Below, piece after piece: positions 33,217-42,718 of a DNA stretch of 64,000 nucleotides. This DNA is from Halogeometricum sp. S1BR25-6. GTDB lineage: Archaea; Halobacteriota; Halobacteria; Halobacteriales; Haloferacaceae. The stretch lies in NCBI RefSeq assembly GCF_031624495.1, contig NZ_JAMQOP010000001.1, positions 992,001 through 1,056,000 of the forward strand, given 5' to 3'. Position 1 is the first letter of the stretch; the number at the start of each line of letters is the position of its first letter. Below the pieces are notes generated by a model. It worked only from the letters and a program-made list of their open reading frames with translations, searched no databases and had not been told where the DNA came from. The position numbers were made by a program, and so were the translations under genes.

Positions 33217-33714
33217 GTGACTCCCGCCCCGTCGCCCGGTTCGACCGCCGGGCATCCGTCCGGTCTCCGCGGCGCCCCGCGTCCGCCGAACGACCCCGCT
33301 CCGAGGTCGGACCGACCGGAGACGTCGGCGCCTTCTCCCGACGCCGTCCGCACCGCGCTCAGAGCGCTGGCGACCGGCGCTCCGTCGTCGCCGCGGCCGG
33401 CGTTCCGAGAGACGGTCGCCGAGGCCGAGGCGGCGACGGCGTCGGCCCTCGACGCCGCGGCGTTCCTCCGCGCGGGTCGTCTCCCCGAACTTGCCCGGGC
33501 CGTCGCCGACGCCGAGGCGGCCGCCCGGCGCGACGAGTTCGAAGGGGAGGCGCAGACGGCCGCGGCGGCGGGTAGACGGGCGCTTTCGACCCTCCGGCGA
33601 CTCGATTCGGCCGTCGGACGAGCGTTCGGGTCCGACGGCGAGGACACCGGCGACCACTTCCGCTCCGGTCACGACATCGTTTTACCCCGGACCGACCAAT
33701 CCGCGGACAGATGA
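33217..33714 (+). CDS. Hypothetical protein translationally coupled to mre11 (165 aa)
   Basis: A 165-aa Ala/Arg/Pro-rich protein. The first 45 residues are proline-rich and probably disordered; the rest is helical (A-V-R-T-A-L-R-A-L-A, then a long E-A-E-A-A-T-A-S-A-L-D-A-A helix and R-R-A-L-S-T-L-R-R-L-D). No known motif. GTG 33217 is the start; the TGA overlaps the mre11 ATG by 4 nt (ATGA 33711-33714). The coupling suggests a partner of the DNA-end-processing complex, which is inference. Confidence 0.65.
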   Translation: MTPAPSPGSTAGHPSGLRGAPRPPNDPAPRSDRPETSAPSPDAVRTALRALATGAPSSPRPAFRETVAEAEAATASALDAAAFLRAGRLPELARAVADAEAAARRDEFEGEAQTAAAAGRRALSTLRRLDSAVGRAFGSDGEDTGDHFRSGHDIVLPRTDQSADR

Positions 33715-35174
33715 CACGGGTGATACACACCGGGGACACCCACGTGGGGTACCAGCAGTACCACTCGCCCGAACGACGTCAGGATTTCCTCGACGCCTTC
33801 GAGCGGGTGGTGGAGGACGCCGTCGAAGAGGGAGTGGACGCCGTCGTCCACGCGGGCGACCTGTTCCACGACCGGCGGCCGGAACTCCGCGACCTGCTGG
33901 GTACCATCGACGTCCTCAGAGAACTCGACGACGCGGACATCCCCTTTCTCGCCGTCGTCGGTAACCACGAGTCGACCCGCGGCGGGCAGTGGTTGGACCT
34001 CTTCGAGAGCCTCGGCCTCGCCGAACGCCTCGGCGCCGCCCCCCGACTCGTCGGCGACACGGCGTTCTACGGCCTCGACCACGTCCCGAAGTCGCGCCGC
34101 GACGAGTTGACCTACGACTTCGAACCGCGCGACGCCGCCCACGCTGCCCTCGTCGGGCACGGCCTGTTCACGCCCTTTGCGCACGCCGACTGGGACACCG
34201 AGACGGTGCTCGGGGAGTCGAACGTCGAGTTCGACGCCTTCCTCGTCGGCGACAACCACGCGCCGGGCACCGAACGGGTGCTGGAGACGTGGGTGACGTA
34301 CTGCGGGTCGACCGAACGCGCCAGCGCCGCCGAGGAGGCGGCCCGCGGTTACAACCTCGTCGAATTCGGCGAGGAGGTGGACATCCGTCGGCGCTCGCTC
34401 GACACGCGGCCGTTCGCGTTCGTCTCCGTTGACCTCGCGGAGGGCGAGGGCGCCGACCGCGTCCGCGAGCAGATTCGCCAGCACGACGTGAGCGACGCCG
34501 TCGCCATCGTGGAGATAACCGGCGAGGGCGAACCGGTGACGCCCGCCTCCGTCGAGGAGTTTTTGAGCGAGCGAGGGGCGCTCGTCGCCCGCGTGACCGA
34601 CCGCCGACAGACCGAGACCGAGTCGGAACTGAGCGTCTCGTTCGCGGACCCAGACGACGCGGTGCGCGAACGCGTGACCGACCTCGGCCTGTCGACGGCC
34701 GCCCGCGACGTGGAGGAGACGGTCCGGGCGAGCAAGACGGCCGACTCGAAGGTGCGCGAGGAGGTGAAGACCCGCGTCGACTCGCTGGTCGAGGACGGGG
34801 ACCTCGCGGCGTTCTCGCCGGCCGAGAGCGGCGACGGAGGCGGGTCCGACGCCGACGCCGACACCGGGAGCGGAGCGGACGACGGTGCGGACGCAGACGC
34901 CGACGAGACCGACGCCGAGACCGCAGCGGACGAGGAGCGACCCCCCGAGAACGCGCCGGGGGCGGGCGCCGTTGAGGCGGGGTCGGGCGAGACGGACGGC
35001 GGGGAAGTCGCCGTCGAAGAAGCGGACGCGAACTCCGACGACGCGGAATCAGCCGAACCGGACGACCCGAGCGACGCGGAACCCGATGGCGAAAACGACG
35101 CCGCGTCCGACGCCGGCGCGGAGGAGGCGGCGGATGACTCGTCTGGCGGCCAGTTCACCATGGAGGACTTCTAA
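33711..35174 (+). CDS. mre11: DNA double-strand break repair nuclease Mre11
   Basis: A 487-aa nuclease. Phosphoesterase motifs: H-T-G-D-T-H-V-G (motif I), V-V-H-A-G-D-L-F-H-D (II), V-V-G-N-H-E-S (III), L-V-G-H-G (IV) and L-V-G-D-N-H (V). The capping domain follows (about 225-350) and then an acidic Asp/Ala/Glu tail of over 120 residues, a halophilic feature. The start overlaps the preceding gene by 4 nt and rad50 begins at the next base after its TAA. The pair forms the MR complex that tethers and resects DNA ends. Confidence 0.95.
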   Translation: MTRVIHTGDTHVGYQQYHSPERRQDFLDAFERVVEDAVEEGVDAVVHAGDLFHDRRPELRDLLGTIDVLRELDDADIPFLAVVGNHESTRGGQWLDLFESLGLAERLGAAPRLVGDTAFYGLDHVPKSRRDELTYDFEPRDAAHAALVGHGLFTPFAHADWDTETVLGESNVEFDAFLVGDNHAPGTERVLETWVTYCGSTERASAAEEAARGYNLVEFGEEVDIRRRSLDTRPFAFVSVDLAEGEGADRVREQIRQHDVSDAVAIVEITGEGEPVTPASVEEFLSERGALVARVTDRRQTETESELSVSFADPDDAVRERVTDLGLSTAARDVEETVRASKTADSKVREEVKTRVDSLVEDGDLAAFSPAESGDGGGSDADADTGSGADDGADADADETDAETAADEERPPENAPGAGAVEAGSGETDGGEVAVEEADANSDDAESAEPDDPSDAEPDGENDAASDAGAEEAADDSSGGQFTMEDF

Positions 35175-37859
35175 ATGCGCTTCGACCGGATTCGACTGCA
35201 GAACTTCAAGCCCTACGCGGACACCGACCTCGACCTGACCGACGGCGTGACCGTCATCCACGGGCTGAACGGCAGCGGGAAGTCCTCGCTGCTCGAAGCG
35301 TGCTTCTTCGCGCTGTACGGCGCGCACGCGTTGGACGAGACGTTGGAGGACGTGATGACGACCGGCACCGAGGAGGCCGAAGTCGAGTTGTGGTTCACCC
35401 ACGACGGCGCGTCCTACCACATCGACCGGCGCCTCCGGAAGTCCGGCGACCGGGTCCAGACCGCGAAATGCGTCCTCGAAGGCCCGGAGACGACCGTCGA
35501 CGGCTCCCGCGACGTGCGCGGGTTCGTCACCGACCTCCTGCGGATGGACGCCGAGGCGTTCGTCAACTGCGCGTACGTCCGGCAAGGGGAAGTAAACAAA
35601 CTCATCAACGCGACGCCCGCCCAGCGACAGGACACGATAGACGAACTGCTCCAACTCGGCAAACTGGAGGAGTACCGCGTCCGCGCGGGCAACGCCCGCC
35701 TCGGCGTCGAGGACGTGCTGACCGAACGGCGCGGCGGTCTCTCGAAGGTCGACTCACAGATAGAAGCCAAGGAGGACGCGGACCTCCACGCGCGGTTGAA
35801 CGCCCTGGAGACCGAACTCGGCGAGGTCGACGCGAAGATACAGCGCTACGAGGAACAGCGCGAGAAGGCGGCGTCGACGCGCGAAGACGCCGAGGACGTC
35901 CTCGAAACCTACCGCGAGAAGCGCGCGGAACTGGACGACTTGGAGGAGGACATCGCCGACCTGCGCGAAACCGTCGAGGCCGACGAACGGACGCGCGAGT
36001 CGCTCCGGAGCGAGGTCGGCGAGGCGCGCGACCGGGTCGAGGAACTCCGCGCTCGCGTCGACGACCTGCGCTCTGCGGCGGACCTCGACGAGGCGACGGC
36101 GGACGCCCTCGCCGCTCGGCGCGAGAAACTCGACGCTCGGGAGGCGGAGACGCGCGAGGAACTGACCGACGCGCGCCAGCGCCGAACGATGCTGTCGAAC
36201 CAGGCCGAGAAGCTCCGCGAACGCGCCGAGGAGTTCGAGTCGCGGGCGGCCGAGAAGCGCTCTCGGGCGAGCGAACTGGACGAGGCCGCCGCGGAGGCCG
36301 AAGACGAACTCGAATCGCGCAGGGACCGCCTCGACGAACTGGAGGACGAACTCGACGCCCTCGAAGGGGAGTTCGCGGACGCACCCGCCGAACTCGGCGA
36401 GGCGTCGGCGCACCGCGAGGAGATTCGAGAGACGCTGACCGACGTACGCGAGCGACTCACCGAGGCGAACGCCGAACTGGAGAACGTCCGCGACAGACTC
36501 GAGGAGGCGCGGGACCTCCGCGAGGCGGGCAAGTGCCCCGAGTGCGGCCAACCCGTCGAGGACTCCCCGCACGTCGACGCCATCGGCGAGTACGAGGCGC
36601 GCATCGAGGAGTTGGAGGCGACGCTCTCGGACCTCCGCGAGCGGCGCGAGGCGCTCGAATCGAAGGCCGACCGCGCCGAAGAACTCGTCGAGGCGGAGAA
36701 CAGGGTCGGCGAACTCCGGAGCAGCCGAGACCTGTTCGAGGAGCGCATCGAGGACGCCGAAGCGGCCGTCGAGGAGCGCCGGACTGAGGCCGAGTCGCTG
36801 CGCGAGGCGGCCGACGAACTCGACGCGGAGGCCGAGGAGAAGCGCTCGGCGGCGTCGGCGCAGGCGGAGGCGGCCGAGGACGCAGCGGAGACAGTCGAGT
36901 CGCTCGAATCCGACCTGGAGACGGTCGCGGAGGCCGAGGAGCGACTCGACGCGCTGTCGGACCTCCGGTCGACGCTCGAAGAGACGGAGTCGGAAATCGA
37001 GCGGTTCGAGGAGCGGCGCGAGAACCTCGCCGACCTGAACGACGAGCGCCGGGAGCGCCTGGCCGAGAAACGGGAGCGTCGCTCCTCGCTCGCCGAGGAG
37101 GTCGACGAGTCGACGGTCGAGGAGGCCAGAGAGCGCAAGGAGAACGCGGCGGAGTACGTCGAACAGGTCGATGAGGAGCTGTCGGCTCTGAAAGAAGAGC
37201 GCGACGAACTTCAGAGCGACATCGGCGGCGTGAAGGGCGAACTCGCGCAGTTGGAGGAGCTCCGACAGGACCGCGAGGAACTGGCCGCGCGCGTCGACGC
37301 GCTCGAATCGCTCCACACGGAAATCGAGGAGTTGGAGGCCATGTACGGCGACCTGCGCGCGGACCTTCGGCAGCGCAACGTCGAGAGCCTCGAACGGATG
37401 CTGAACGAGACGTTCGACCTCGTCTACGGCAACGACGCCTACTCGCGCATCCGCCTCGACGGCGAGTACGAACTGACGGTGTTCCAGAAGGACGGCACCG
37501 CCCTGGACCCCGAACAGCTCTCGGGCGGCGAGCGGGCGCTGTTCAACCTCTCCTTGCGCTGCGCCATCTATCGCCTCCTCGCGGAGGGCATCGAGGGCGC
37601 CGCGCCGATGCCGCCGCTCATCCTCGACGAACCGACCGTCTTCCTCGACTCCGGGCACGTCTCGCGCCTCGTGGACCTCGTCGACGAGATGCGCGAGTTG
37701 GGCGTGCGACAGATCATCATCGTCAGCCACGACGAGGAACTGGTCGACGCGGCGGACGAACTCGTGACGGTGGAGAAGGACCCGACGAGCAACCGCTCGT
37801 CGGTGCGACAGGAGGACCCGGCGGCCCTCGCCGCCGCGGAGTCGCTGGCCGACGACTGA
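35175..37859 (+). CDS. rad50: DNA double-strand break repair ATPase Rad50
   Basis: An 894-aa SMC-like ATPase. Walker [10 protein letters not shown] is near residue 31-39, and a Q-loop segment lies in [10 protein letters not shown]. Long coiled coils (about 180-450 and 465-730) are rich in E, R, A, D. The zinc hook is C-P-E-C in [10 protein letters not shown] at about 454-457. ABC signature L-S-G-G-E-R-A-L and Walker B L-I-L-D-E-P-T are near the C-terminus. ATG 35175 immediately follows the mre11 stop, so the two are co-translated. Confidence 0.96.
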   Translation: MRFDRIRLQNFKPYADTDLDLTDGVTVIHGLNGSGKSSLLEACFFALYGAHALDETLEDVMTTGTEEAEVELWFTHDGASYHIDRRLRKSGDRVQTAKCVLEGPETTVDGSRDVRGFVTDLLRMDAEAFVNCAYVRQGEVNKLINATPAQRQDTIDELLQLGKLEEYRVRAGNARLGVEDVLTERRGGLSKVDSQIEAKEDADLHARLNALETELGEVDAKIQRYEEQREKAASTREDAEDVLETYREKRAELDDLEEDIADLRETVEADERTRESLRSEVGEARDRVEELRARVDDLRSAADLDEATADALAARREKLDAREAETREELTDARQRRTMLSNQAEKLRERAEEFESRAAEKRSRASELDEAAAEAEDELESRRDRLDELEDELDALEGEFADAPAELGEASAHREEIRETLTDVRERLTEANAELENVRDRLEEARDLREAGKCPECGQPVEDSPHVDAIGEYEARIEELEATLSDLRERREALESKADRAEELVEAENRVGELRSSRDLFEERIEDAEAAVEERRTEAESLREAADELDAEAEEKRSAASAQAEAAEDAAETVESLESDLETVAEAEERLDALSDLRSTLEETESEIERFEERRENLADLNDERRERLAEKRERRSSLAEEVDESTVEEARERKENAAEYVEQVDEELSALKEERDELQSDIGGVKGELAQLEELRQDREELAARVDALESLHTEIEELEAMYGDLRADLRQRNVESLERMLNETFDLVYGNDAYSRIRLDGEYELTVFQKDGTALDPEQLSGGERALFNLSLRCAIYRLLAEGIEGAAPMPPLILDEPTVFLDSGHVSRLVDLVDEMRELGVRQIIIVSHDEELVDAADELVTVEKDPTSNRSSVRQEDPAALAAAESLADD

Positions 37860-37915
37860 GGAAAGTGGATGGTGGACGGCGAGCGGCGAGTTCCGACGCG
37901 CCGGTCGCCGACTCG

Positions 37916-38350
37916 CTATTCGGCCGAGCGTCCGCCGCGGAGTTCCTCGACGGCTCGCTTCGTCGTCTCCGTCGCGGCGTAGCCGCGTTCGCCGTAGACG
38001 GTCGTCTCCTCGAGGAGGCCGGCCGCGCGGAACTCCCCGAGGAGGCCGTGGAGGTCGGACTCGCAGAGGTCGTAGGCGTCGAGCAACTCGACCACCGAGG
38101 CAGCCTCACGGTCGGCCAGTTCGACGAGCAGGCCCAGCGAACGCTCGTCGTGGACGGCCGTCATCAGTCGCCGTACGGGTTCGGAGACGGCGGCCGCCGC
38201 GGTTTCGAGCGGGGAGTCCCCCTCGAACGTCACATCCTCGTTCTCGACGTACCGCTCTTCGCCCGTCGCCGGGTCGCGGACGCGACTGGAGTCGCCGGAG
38301 CGTTTGACGAGCAGGTAGCGCTTGCCGTCGCCGTTGCGGACCGTCTGCAT
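37916..38350 (-). CDS. Haloarchaeal winged-helix-like protein beside rad50 (144 aa)
   Basis: A 144-aa soluble protein. The N-terminus M-Q-T-V-R-N-G-D-G-K-R-Y-L-L-V-K-R-S-G-D-S leads into a beta segment with R-D-P-A-T-G-E-E-R-Y-V-E; the C-terminal 75 residues form a winged-helix-like unit (S-V-V-E-L-L-D-A-Y-D-L-C-E-S-D-L-H-G-L-L-G-E-F and a wing with Y-G-E-R-G-Y). ATG 38348-38350 is preferred to an upstream in-frame ATG in low-complexity sequence. Convergent with rad50. I infer DNA binding, not proven. Confidence 0.72.
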   Translation of the reverse strand: MQTVRNGDGKRYLLVKRSGDSSRVRDPATGEERYVENEDVTFEGDSPLETAAAAVSEPVRRLMTAVHDERSLGLLVELADREAASVVELLDAYDLCESDLHGLLGEFRAAGLLEETTVYGERGYAATETTKRAVEELRGGRSAE

Positions 38351-38501
38351 GGACGGCCGGAGGGCGGTGAAAGGAATAGGGGTTGCGCTCGGGTCGTCTC
38401 TCTTCCCCCTCGTCCCGTCCGCGGCGTCGGGTGTCACGCTCCCGTCGCTCCCGTCCGCTCGGAACTCGTGGTAGAAGGAGGGCGCCCGGCGTCCGTTCAG
38501 C

Positions 38502-38690
38502 TTACACGAACTCCTTCAGCGTGACCGTTCGAGTCGTCTCGACCCACGCGAGCGGGTTCTGCGGGTCGTAGAAGACGACCCCACCCTCGATGTCGTAGGA
38601 CTCGACGTCGTCGAGTCCGTTCGCTTCGCCCGCCGTCGACTGCGCGGCAGGCGACCGATCCGTCCGCTTCGAGTTCGCGTGGTCGGTCAT
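38502..38690 (-). CDS. Small haloarchaeal protein (62 aa)
   Basis: A 62-aa acidic protein ending in a compact conserved-looking core: D-I-E-G-G-V-V-F-Y-D-P-Q-N-P-L-A-W-V-E-T. That core is the hallmark of a family of about 60-residue haloarchaeal proteins present in several copies per genome (I recall DUF7331, unverified). ATG 38688-38690 is used. A 15-bp palindrome at 38715-38729 overlaps its promoter region. Role unknown. Confidence 0.7.
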   Translation of the reverse strand: MTDHANSKRTDRSPAAQSTAGEANGLDDVESYDIEGGVVFYDPQNPLAWVETTRTVTLKEFV

Positions 38691-38714
38691 GGTAGTACAG
38701 CATGGTATGAGGTG

Positions 38715-38729
38715 ACACACTAAATGTGT
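38715..38729 (-). promoter_or_regulatory. Palindrome over the promoter of the 62-aa gene
   Basis: ACACA-CTAAA-TGTGT is a perfect 5-bp inverted repeat with 5-nt spacer. On the minus strand the centre reads TTTAG, a TATA-like element, 25-38 nt before ATG 38690. A repressor bound here would block TBP, so it is a candidate operator. Confidence 0.5.
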
Positions 38730-38846
38730 TGTGTATGCGCACCTTCTTTTTCTGACAGGTATTTTGCCGCTAACGATAGTCGCCGAGACCGGGGGTCCAA
38801 CGGGGAAAAGCCGAGGTTTTTAGCCGGGAGTGCCGAACGAGTCGGC

Positions 38847-41573
38847 ATGAAGCAGGCAGGGCTCACGGACGGCGATTGGGGCGGTGGCGGCGACGACGCC
38901 GACGGCGCGCGGCCGGAGGCCGAGGCCGCACACGTCGCGGGCGACGGGAGCCAGCACGTCTCGGACGTCGTCGACTCCGAGGAGATACGCTTTCCCGACG
39001 CCGACGGCACCGTCGAACTCGCCGTCACGCAGGTGGACTACACCGTCGAGGGGAACGGCGACCAGGAGTACCCGGTCGTCCACGTCTTCGGTCGCACGCG
39101 CGAGAACGAGACCGAGCACGTCCGCGTGCTCGGATTCGAGCCCTACTTCTACGCGCCGACCGACACGCTGGACGACGACCTCCTCGACAAGTCGGTCATC
39201 ACGCGGACGGAGGACGGCTACGAGAGCATCCGCGGCGAGGAACTGACGAAAATCTGCACGCGCACGCCGCGGGACGTGGGCCGGATCCGCGACGAGTTCG
39301 ACCACTACGAGGCGGACATCCTCTTTCCGAACCGCCTCCTCATCGACAAGGACATCCAGAGCGGCATCTGCGTCCCCGCGCGCCGCCTCGACGAGGACGG
39401 CACCGTCCAGGTGCCGCACGACGAAGTCGTCCCCATCGACGTCGACGCCGACCTGCGCGTGAATACCTTCGACATCGAGGTGGACGACCGCTCGGGGTTC
39501 CCCGAGGAGGGCGAAGAGCCCATCATCTGTCTCACCTCGCACGACTCCTACCGCGACGAGTACATCGCGTGGCTCTACAACGCCCCGGAGGCCGGCGACG
39601 GCGTCGCGGCGCCGACCGACCTCGGCGACTACGAACCGCTGGACGACGACACCGACGTGGAGATTCGCGCGTTCGACCGCGAGGGGGAGATGCTGGACGC
39701 GTTCGTCCGGTACATCGAGGAGACGGACCCGGACGTGCTCACCGGCTGGAACTTCGACGACTTCGACATGCCGTACTTCCTCGACCGACTGGAGGTCGTC
39801 GACCCCACCTCCGACTACGACCTCGACCCGGACCGCCTCTCCCGCGTCGGCGAGGTGTGGCGGAGCGGATGGGGCGGCCCCGACGTGAAGGGCCGCGTCG
39901 TCTTCGACCTGCTGTACGCCTACAAGCGCACGCAGTTCTCCGAGTTGGAGTCCTACCGACTGGACGCCGTCGGCGAACTCGAACTGGACGTGGGGAAGGA
40001 GCGCTACTCCGGGAGCATCGGCGACCTGTGGGAGCAGGACCCGAGACGGCTCTTGGAGTACAACGTCCGCGACGTGGAACTCTGCGTCGAGATAGACAGA
40101 AAGCAGGACGTCGTCGCCTTCTGGGACGAGGTGCGGACGTTCGTCGGCTGTAAGTTGGAGGACGCGACGACGCCCGGCGACACCGTCGACATCTACGTGC
40201 TGCACAAGGTCCACGGCGAGTTCGCCCTGCCGTCGAAGGGGCGACAGGACGCGGAAGAGTACGAGGGCGGCGCCGTCTTCGACCCCATCACGGGCGTCAA
40301 GGAGAACGTCACGGTGCTCGACCTGAAGTCGCTGTATCCGATGTGCATGGTGACGACCAACGCGTCGCCGGAGACGAAGGTCGACCCCGAGACGTACGAG
40401 GGCGACACGTTCCGCGCGCCCAACGGGACGCACTTCCGGAAGGAACCGGACGGCATCATCCGGGAGATGGTCGACGAACTCCTCGAAGAGCGAGAGGAGA
40501 AGAAACGCCTTCGCAACGAGAACGACCCCGGTAGCGCCGCCTACGAGCAGTTCGACCGCCAGCAGGGGGCGGTGAAGGTCATCATGAACTCGCTGTACGG
40601 CGTGCTGGGCTGGGACCGCTTCCGCCTGTACGACAAGGAGATGGGCGCCGCCGTCACGGCGACCGGTCGGGAGGTCATCGAGTTCACCCAGCGGACCGCC
40701 AACGAACTCGGACACTCCGTTGCATATGGTGACACTGATTCAGTCATGCTCGAACTCGGCCCGAACGTGTCGAAAGAGGAGGCCATCGAGCGCTCGTTCG
40801 ACGTCGAGGAGCGAATCAACGACGCCTACGACGACTTCGCCCGCGACGAACTCGGCGTCGACCTAGAGGGAGGAGAGGAACACCGCTTCCAGATCGAGTT
40901 CGAGAAACTGTATCGGCGGTTCTTCCAGGCGGGCAAGAAGAAGCGCTACGCCGGGCACATCGTCTGGAAGGAGGGCAAGGACGTCGACGACATCGACATC
41001 ACCGGCTTCGAGTACAAGCGCTCGGACATCGCGCAGGTGACCAAGGAGGTCCAGCGCGAGGTCATCGAGATGATCGTCTACGGGGAGTCCACCGACACCA
41101 TCAAGGAGTACGTCCACGAGGTCATCGCCGACTTCCAGGAGGGGAACCTCCCGCTGGACGAGGTGGGGATTCCGGGCGGCATCGGCAAGCGACTCGACGC
41201 CTACGACACGCGAACCGCGCAGGTCCGCGGGTCGCTGTACGCCAACGCCTTCTTGGGGACGAACTTCGGGCGCGGGTCGAAGCCGAAGCGACTCTACTTG
41301 CGGAAAGTCCACCCTTCGTGGTTCCGTCGGATGGAAGAGGAGGAGGGGTTCGACCCCCAGCGAGACGACCTGTACGGGCAGTTCAAACGCGACCCGGACG
41401 TCATCTGCTTCGAGTACGAGGACCAACTCCCCGAGGCGTTCGAGGTGGACTGGGAGACGATGCTGGAGAAAACGCTGGAGGGTCCCATCGCCCGCATCAT
41501 CGAAGCGCTCGGCATGTCGTGGGACGAGGTGAAGTCCGGTCAGCAGCAGACCGGGCTCGGTAGCTTCATGTGA
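38847..41573 (+). CDS. polB: DNA polymerase B (family B replicative polymerase)
   Basis: A 908-aa polymerase. The 3'-5' exonuclease begins with Exo I F-D-I-E-V (D209, E211), then N-F-D-D-F-D (Exo II) and Y-N-V-R-D (Exo III). Polymerase motifs: A D492-L-K-S-L-Y-P, B with K-V-I-M-N-S-L-Y-G, C Y-G-D-T-D-S at 627-632. None of the three usual intein sites is occupied. Codons across motif C are abnormal (see findings). ATG 38847 is 27-28 nt after a TTTTTAG TATA box, so the N-terminal acidic 45 residues are kept and an earlier in-frame ATG is rejected. Confidence 0.95.
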   Translation: MKQAGLTDGDWGGGGDDADGARPEAEAAHVAGDGSQHVSDVVDSEEIRFPDADGTVELAVTQVDYTVEGNGDQEYPVVHVFGRTRENETEHVRVLGFEPYFYAPTDTLDDDLLDKSVITRTEDGYESIRGEELTKICTRTPRDVGRIRDEFDHYEADILFPNRLLIDKDIQSGICVPARRLDEDGTVQVPHDEVVPIDVDADLRVNTFDIEVDDRSGFPEEGEEPIICLTSHDSYRDEYIAWLYNAPEAGDGVAAPTDLGDYEPLDDDTDVEIRAFDREGEMLDAFVRYIEETDPDVLTGWNFDDFDMPYFLDRLEVVDPTSDYDLDPDRLSRVGEVWRSGWGGPDVKGRVVFDLLYAYKRTQFSELESYRLDAVGELELDVGKERYSGSIGDLWEQDPRRLLEYNVRDVELCVEIDRKQDVVAFWDEVRTFVGCKLEDATTPGDTVDIYVLHKVHGEFALPSKGRQDAEEYEGGAVFDPITGVKENVTVLDLKSLYPMCMVTTNASPETKVDPETYEGDTFRAPNGTHFRKEPDGIIREMVDELLEEREEKKRLRNENDPGSAAYEQFDRQQGAVKVIMNSLYGVLGWDRFRLYDKEMGAAVTATGREVIEFTQRTANELGHSVAYGDTDSVMLELGPNVSKEEAIERSFDVEERINDAYDDFARDELGVDLEGGEEHRFQIEFEKLYRRFFQAGKKKRYAGHIVWKEGKDVDDIDITGFEYKRSDIAQVTKEVQREVIEMIVYGESTDTIKEYVHEVIADFQEGNLPLDEVGIPGGIGKRLDAYDTRTAQVRGSLYANAFLGTNFGRGSKPKRLYLRKVHPSWFRRMEEEEGFDPQRDDLYGQFKRDPDVICFEYEDQLPEAFEVDWETMLEKTLEGPIARIIEALGMSWDEVKSGQQQTGLGSFM

Positions 41574-41675
41574 GCGGCCCGCACGCCCCGGAGACGGGCG
41601 GAGACGGCCGGAACGTCGCTCGCCGGGGCTTACCGGATTCGAGGGACAGTCCAAACACGCCCTTTCTGAAAAACA

Positions 41676-41730
41676 AATAAATTTTCTCTCGCGTTAAGCG
41701 AGCGGTGGCGAATGCGTAACCATTATGCGT
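41676..41730 (+). promoter_or_regulatory. AT-rich promoter/regulatory region of sufCBD
   Basis: AACAAATAAATTTT (about 41672-41685) is the strongest TATA-like stretch. It is followed by CTCGC-GTTAA-GCGAG (41688-41702) and a direct repeat ATGCGT at 41712 and 41725, the second overlapping another TATA-like CCATTATG. sufC starts at 41771, so this operon is one of the few here with a predicted leader. Fe-S or oxidative-stress control is plausible but not shown. Confidence 0.45.
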
Positions 41731-41770
41731 CGCAGTACCCTCGGTTCTCCTACGAGGCGACGAGACAACA

Positions 41771-42682
41771 ATGGCTACACTCGAAATCAAGAACCTCCAC
41801 GCGAAAGTCGCGGAGGAGGACGGTGAAACGATTCTTCGTGGCGTCAACCTGGAAGTCAAATCGGGCGAGATCCACGCGCTGATGGGTCCGAACGGCTCCG
41901 GGAAGTCGACCACCTCGAAGGTCATCGCGGGGCACCCCGCCTACGAGGTGACCGACGGCGAGATCCTCCTCCACCTGGAGGACGACGAGTTCGGCGACGA
42001 ACTCGAGATTCCCGAGGACAAGCGCACGTGGAACCTCCTCGACCTGGAGCCGAACGAGCGCGCGGCGCTCGGCATCTTCCTCGGCTTCCAGTACCCCGCC
42101 GAGATCGAGGGCGTCACGATGACGAACTTCCTCCGCACGGCGCTGAACGCCAAACTCGAAGAGCGCGAGGAACTGTTCGAGGGTGACGAAGACGAGGAAG
42201 CCGACGACGAGGAGTCCGGCTACGAGACGTCGCCGATGGAAGGCCCCGCCGACGAGGGCGAGGTCGGGGTCGCCGAGTTCCAGCAGCTTCTGAAGGAGAA
42301 GATGGAGCTTCTGGACATGGACGAGAAGTTCGCCCAGCGCTACCTCAATGCCGGCTTCTCCGGCGGCGAGAAAAAGCAGAACGAGGTGCTGCAGGCAGCC
42401 ATCCTCGAACCGTCCATCGCGGTCCTCGACGAGATCGACTCGGGGCTGGACATCGACCGCCTGCAGGACGTCTCGAACGGTATCAACGCCCTCCGCGACG
42501 AGCAGGGAACGGGCATCCTTCAGATCACCCACTACCAGCGCATCCTGGAGTACGTCGAACCCGACCACGTCCACATCATGCTCGACGGCGAGATCGCCAA
42601 GAGCGGCGACGCCTCGCTCGCAGAGCAGTTGGAGGACGAGGGGTACGACTGGGTCCGCGAGGACGTATACGGGACAGCCTAA
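41771..42682 (+). CDS. sufC: Fe-S cluster assembly ATPase SufC
   Basis: A 303-aa ABC ATPase. Walker [10 protein letters not shown] (about 39-47), Q-loop F-L-G-F-Q-Y-P, signature F-S-G-G-E-K-K-Q-N, Walker [12 protein letters not shown] and H in I-T-H-Y-Q-R-I. An acidic insertion of about 40 residues ([12 protein letters not shown] onward, about 136-165) is longer than in bacterial SufC (about 250 aa). First gene of sufCBD; powers the SufBD scaffold. Confidence 0.95.
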   Translation: MATLEIKNLHAKVAEEDGETILRGVNLEVKSGEIHALMGPNGSGKSTTSKVIAGHPAYEVTDGEILLHLEDDEFGDELEIPEDKRTWNLLDLEPNERAALGIFLGFQYPAEIEGVTMTNFLRTALNAKLEEREELFEGDEDEEADDEESGYETSPMEGPADEGEVGVAEFQQLLKEKMELLDMDEKFAQRYLNAGFSGGEKKQNEVLQAAILEPSIAVLDEIDSGLDIDRLQDVSNGINALRDEQGTGILQITHYQRILEYVEPDHVHIMLDGEIAKSGDASLAEQLEDEGYDWVREDVYGTA

Positions 42683-42718
42683 TAGGCGTCGAGCCCGCAA
42701 CTACAACTAGACATCACT

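Noticed and set aside
32918-33220. Alternative 100-codon ORF starting at ATG 32918
   Set aside because: It runs in a different frame from the HTH gene and yields Arg-rich sequence without a fold; the HTH frame from 32928 has a clear winged helix.
35754-37730. 658-codon frame antisense to rad50
   Set aside because: Antisense shadow of a coiled-coil gene rich in GAG/GAC codons; no start signal or domain.
38720-41573. polB starting at 38724 with a 41-residue N-terminal extension
   Set aside because: The TATA box at about 38815-38822 would lie inside the coding region and the extension is Cys/Arg-rich, unlike the acidic N-terminus that follows.
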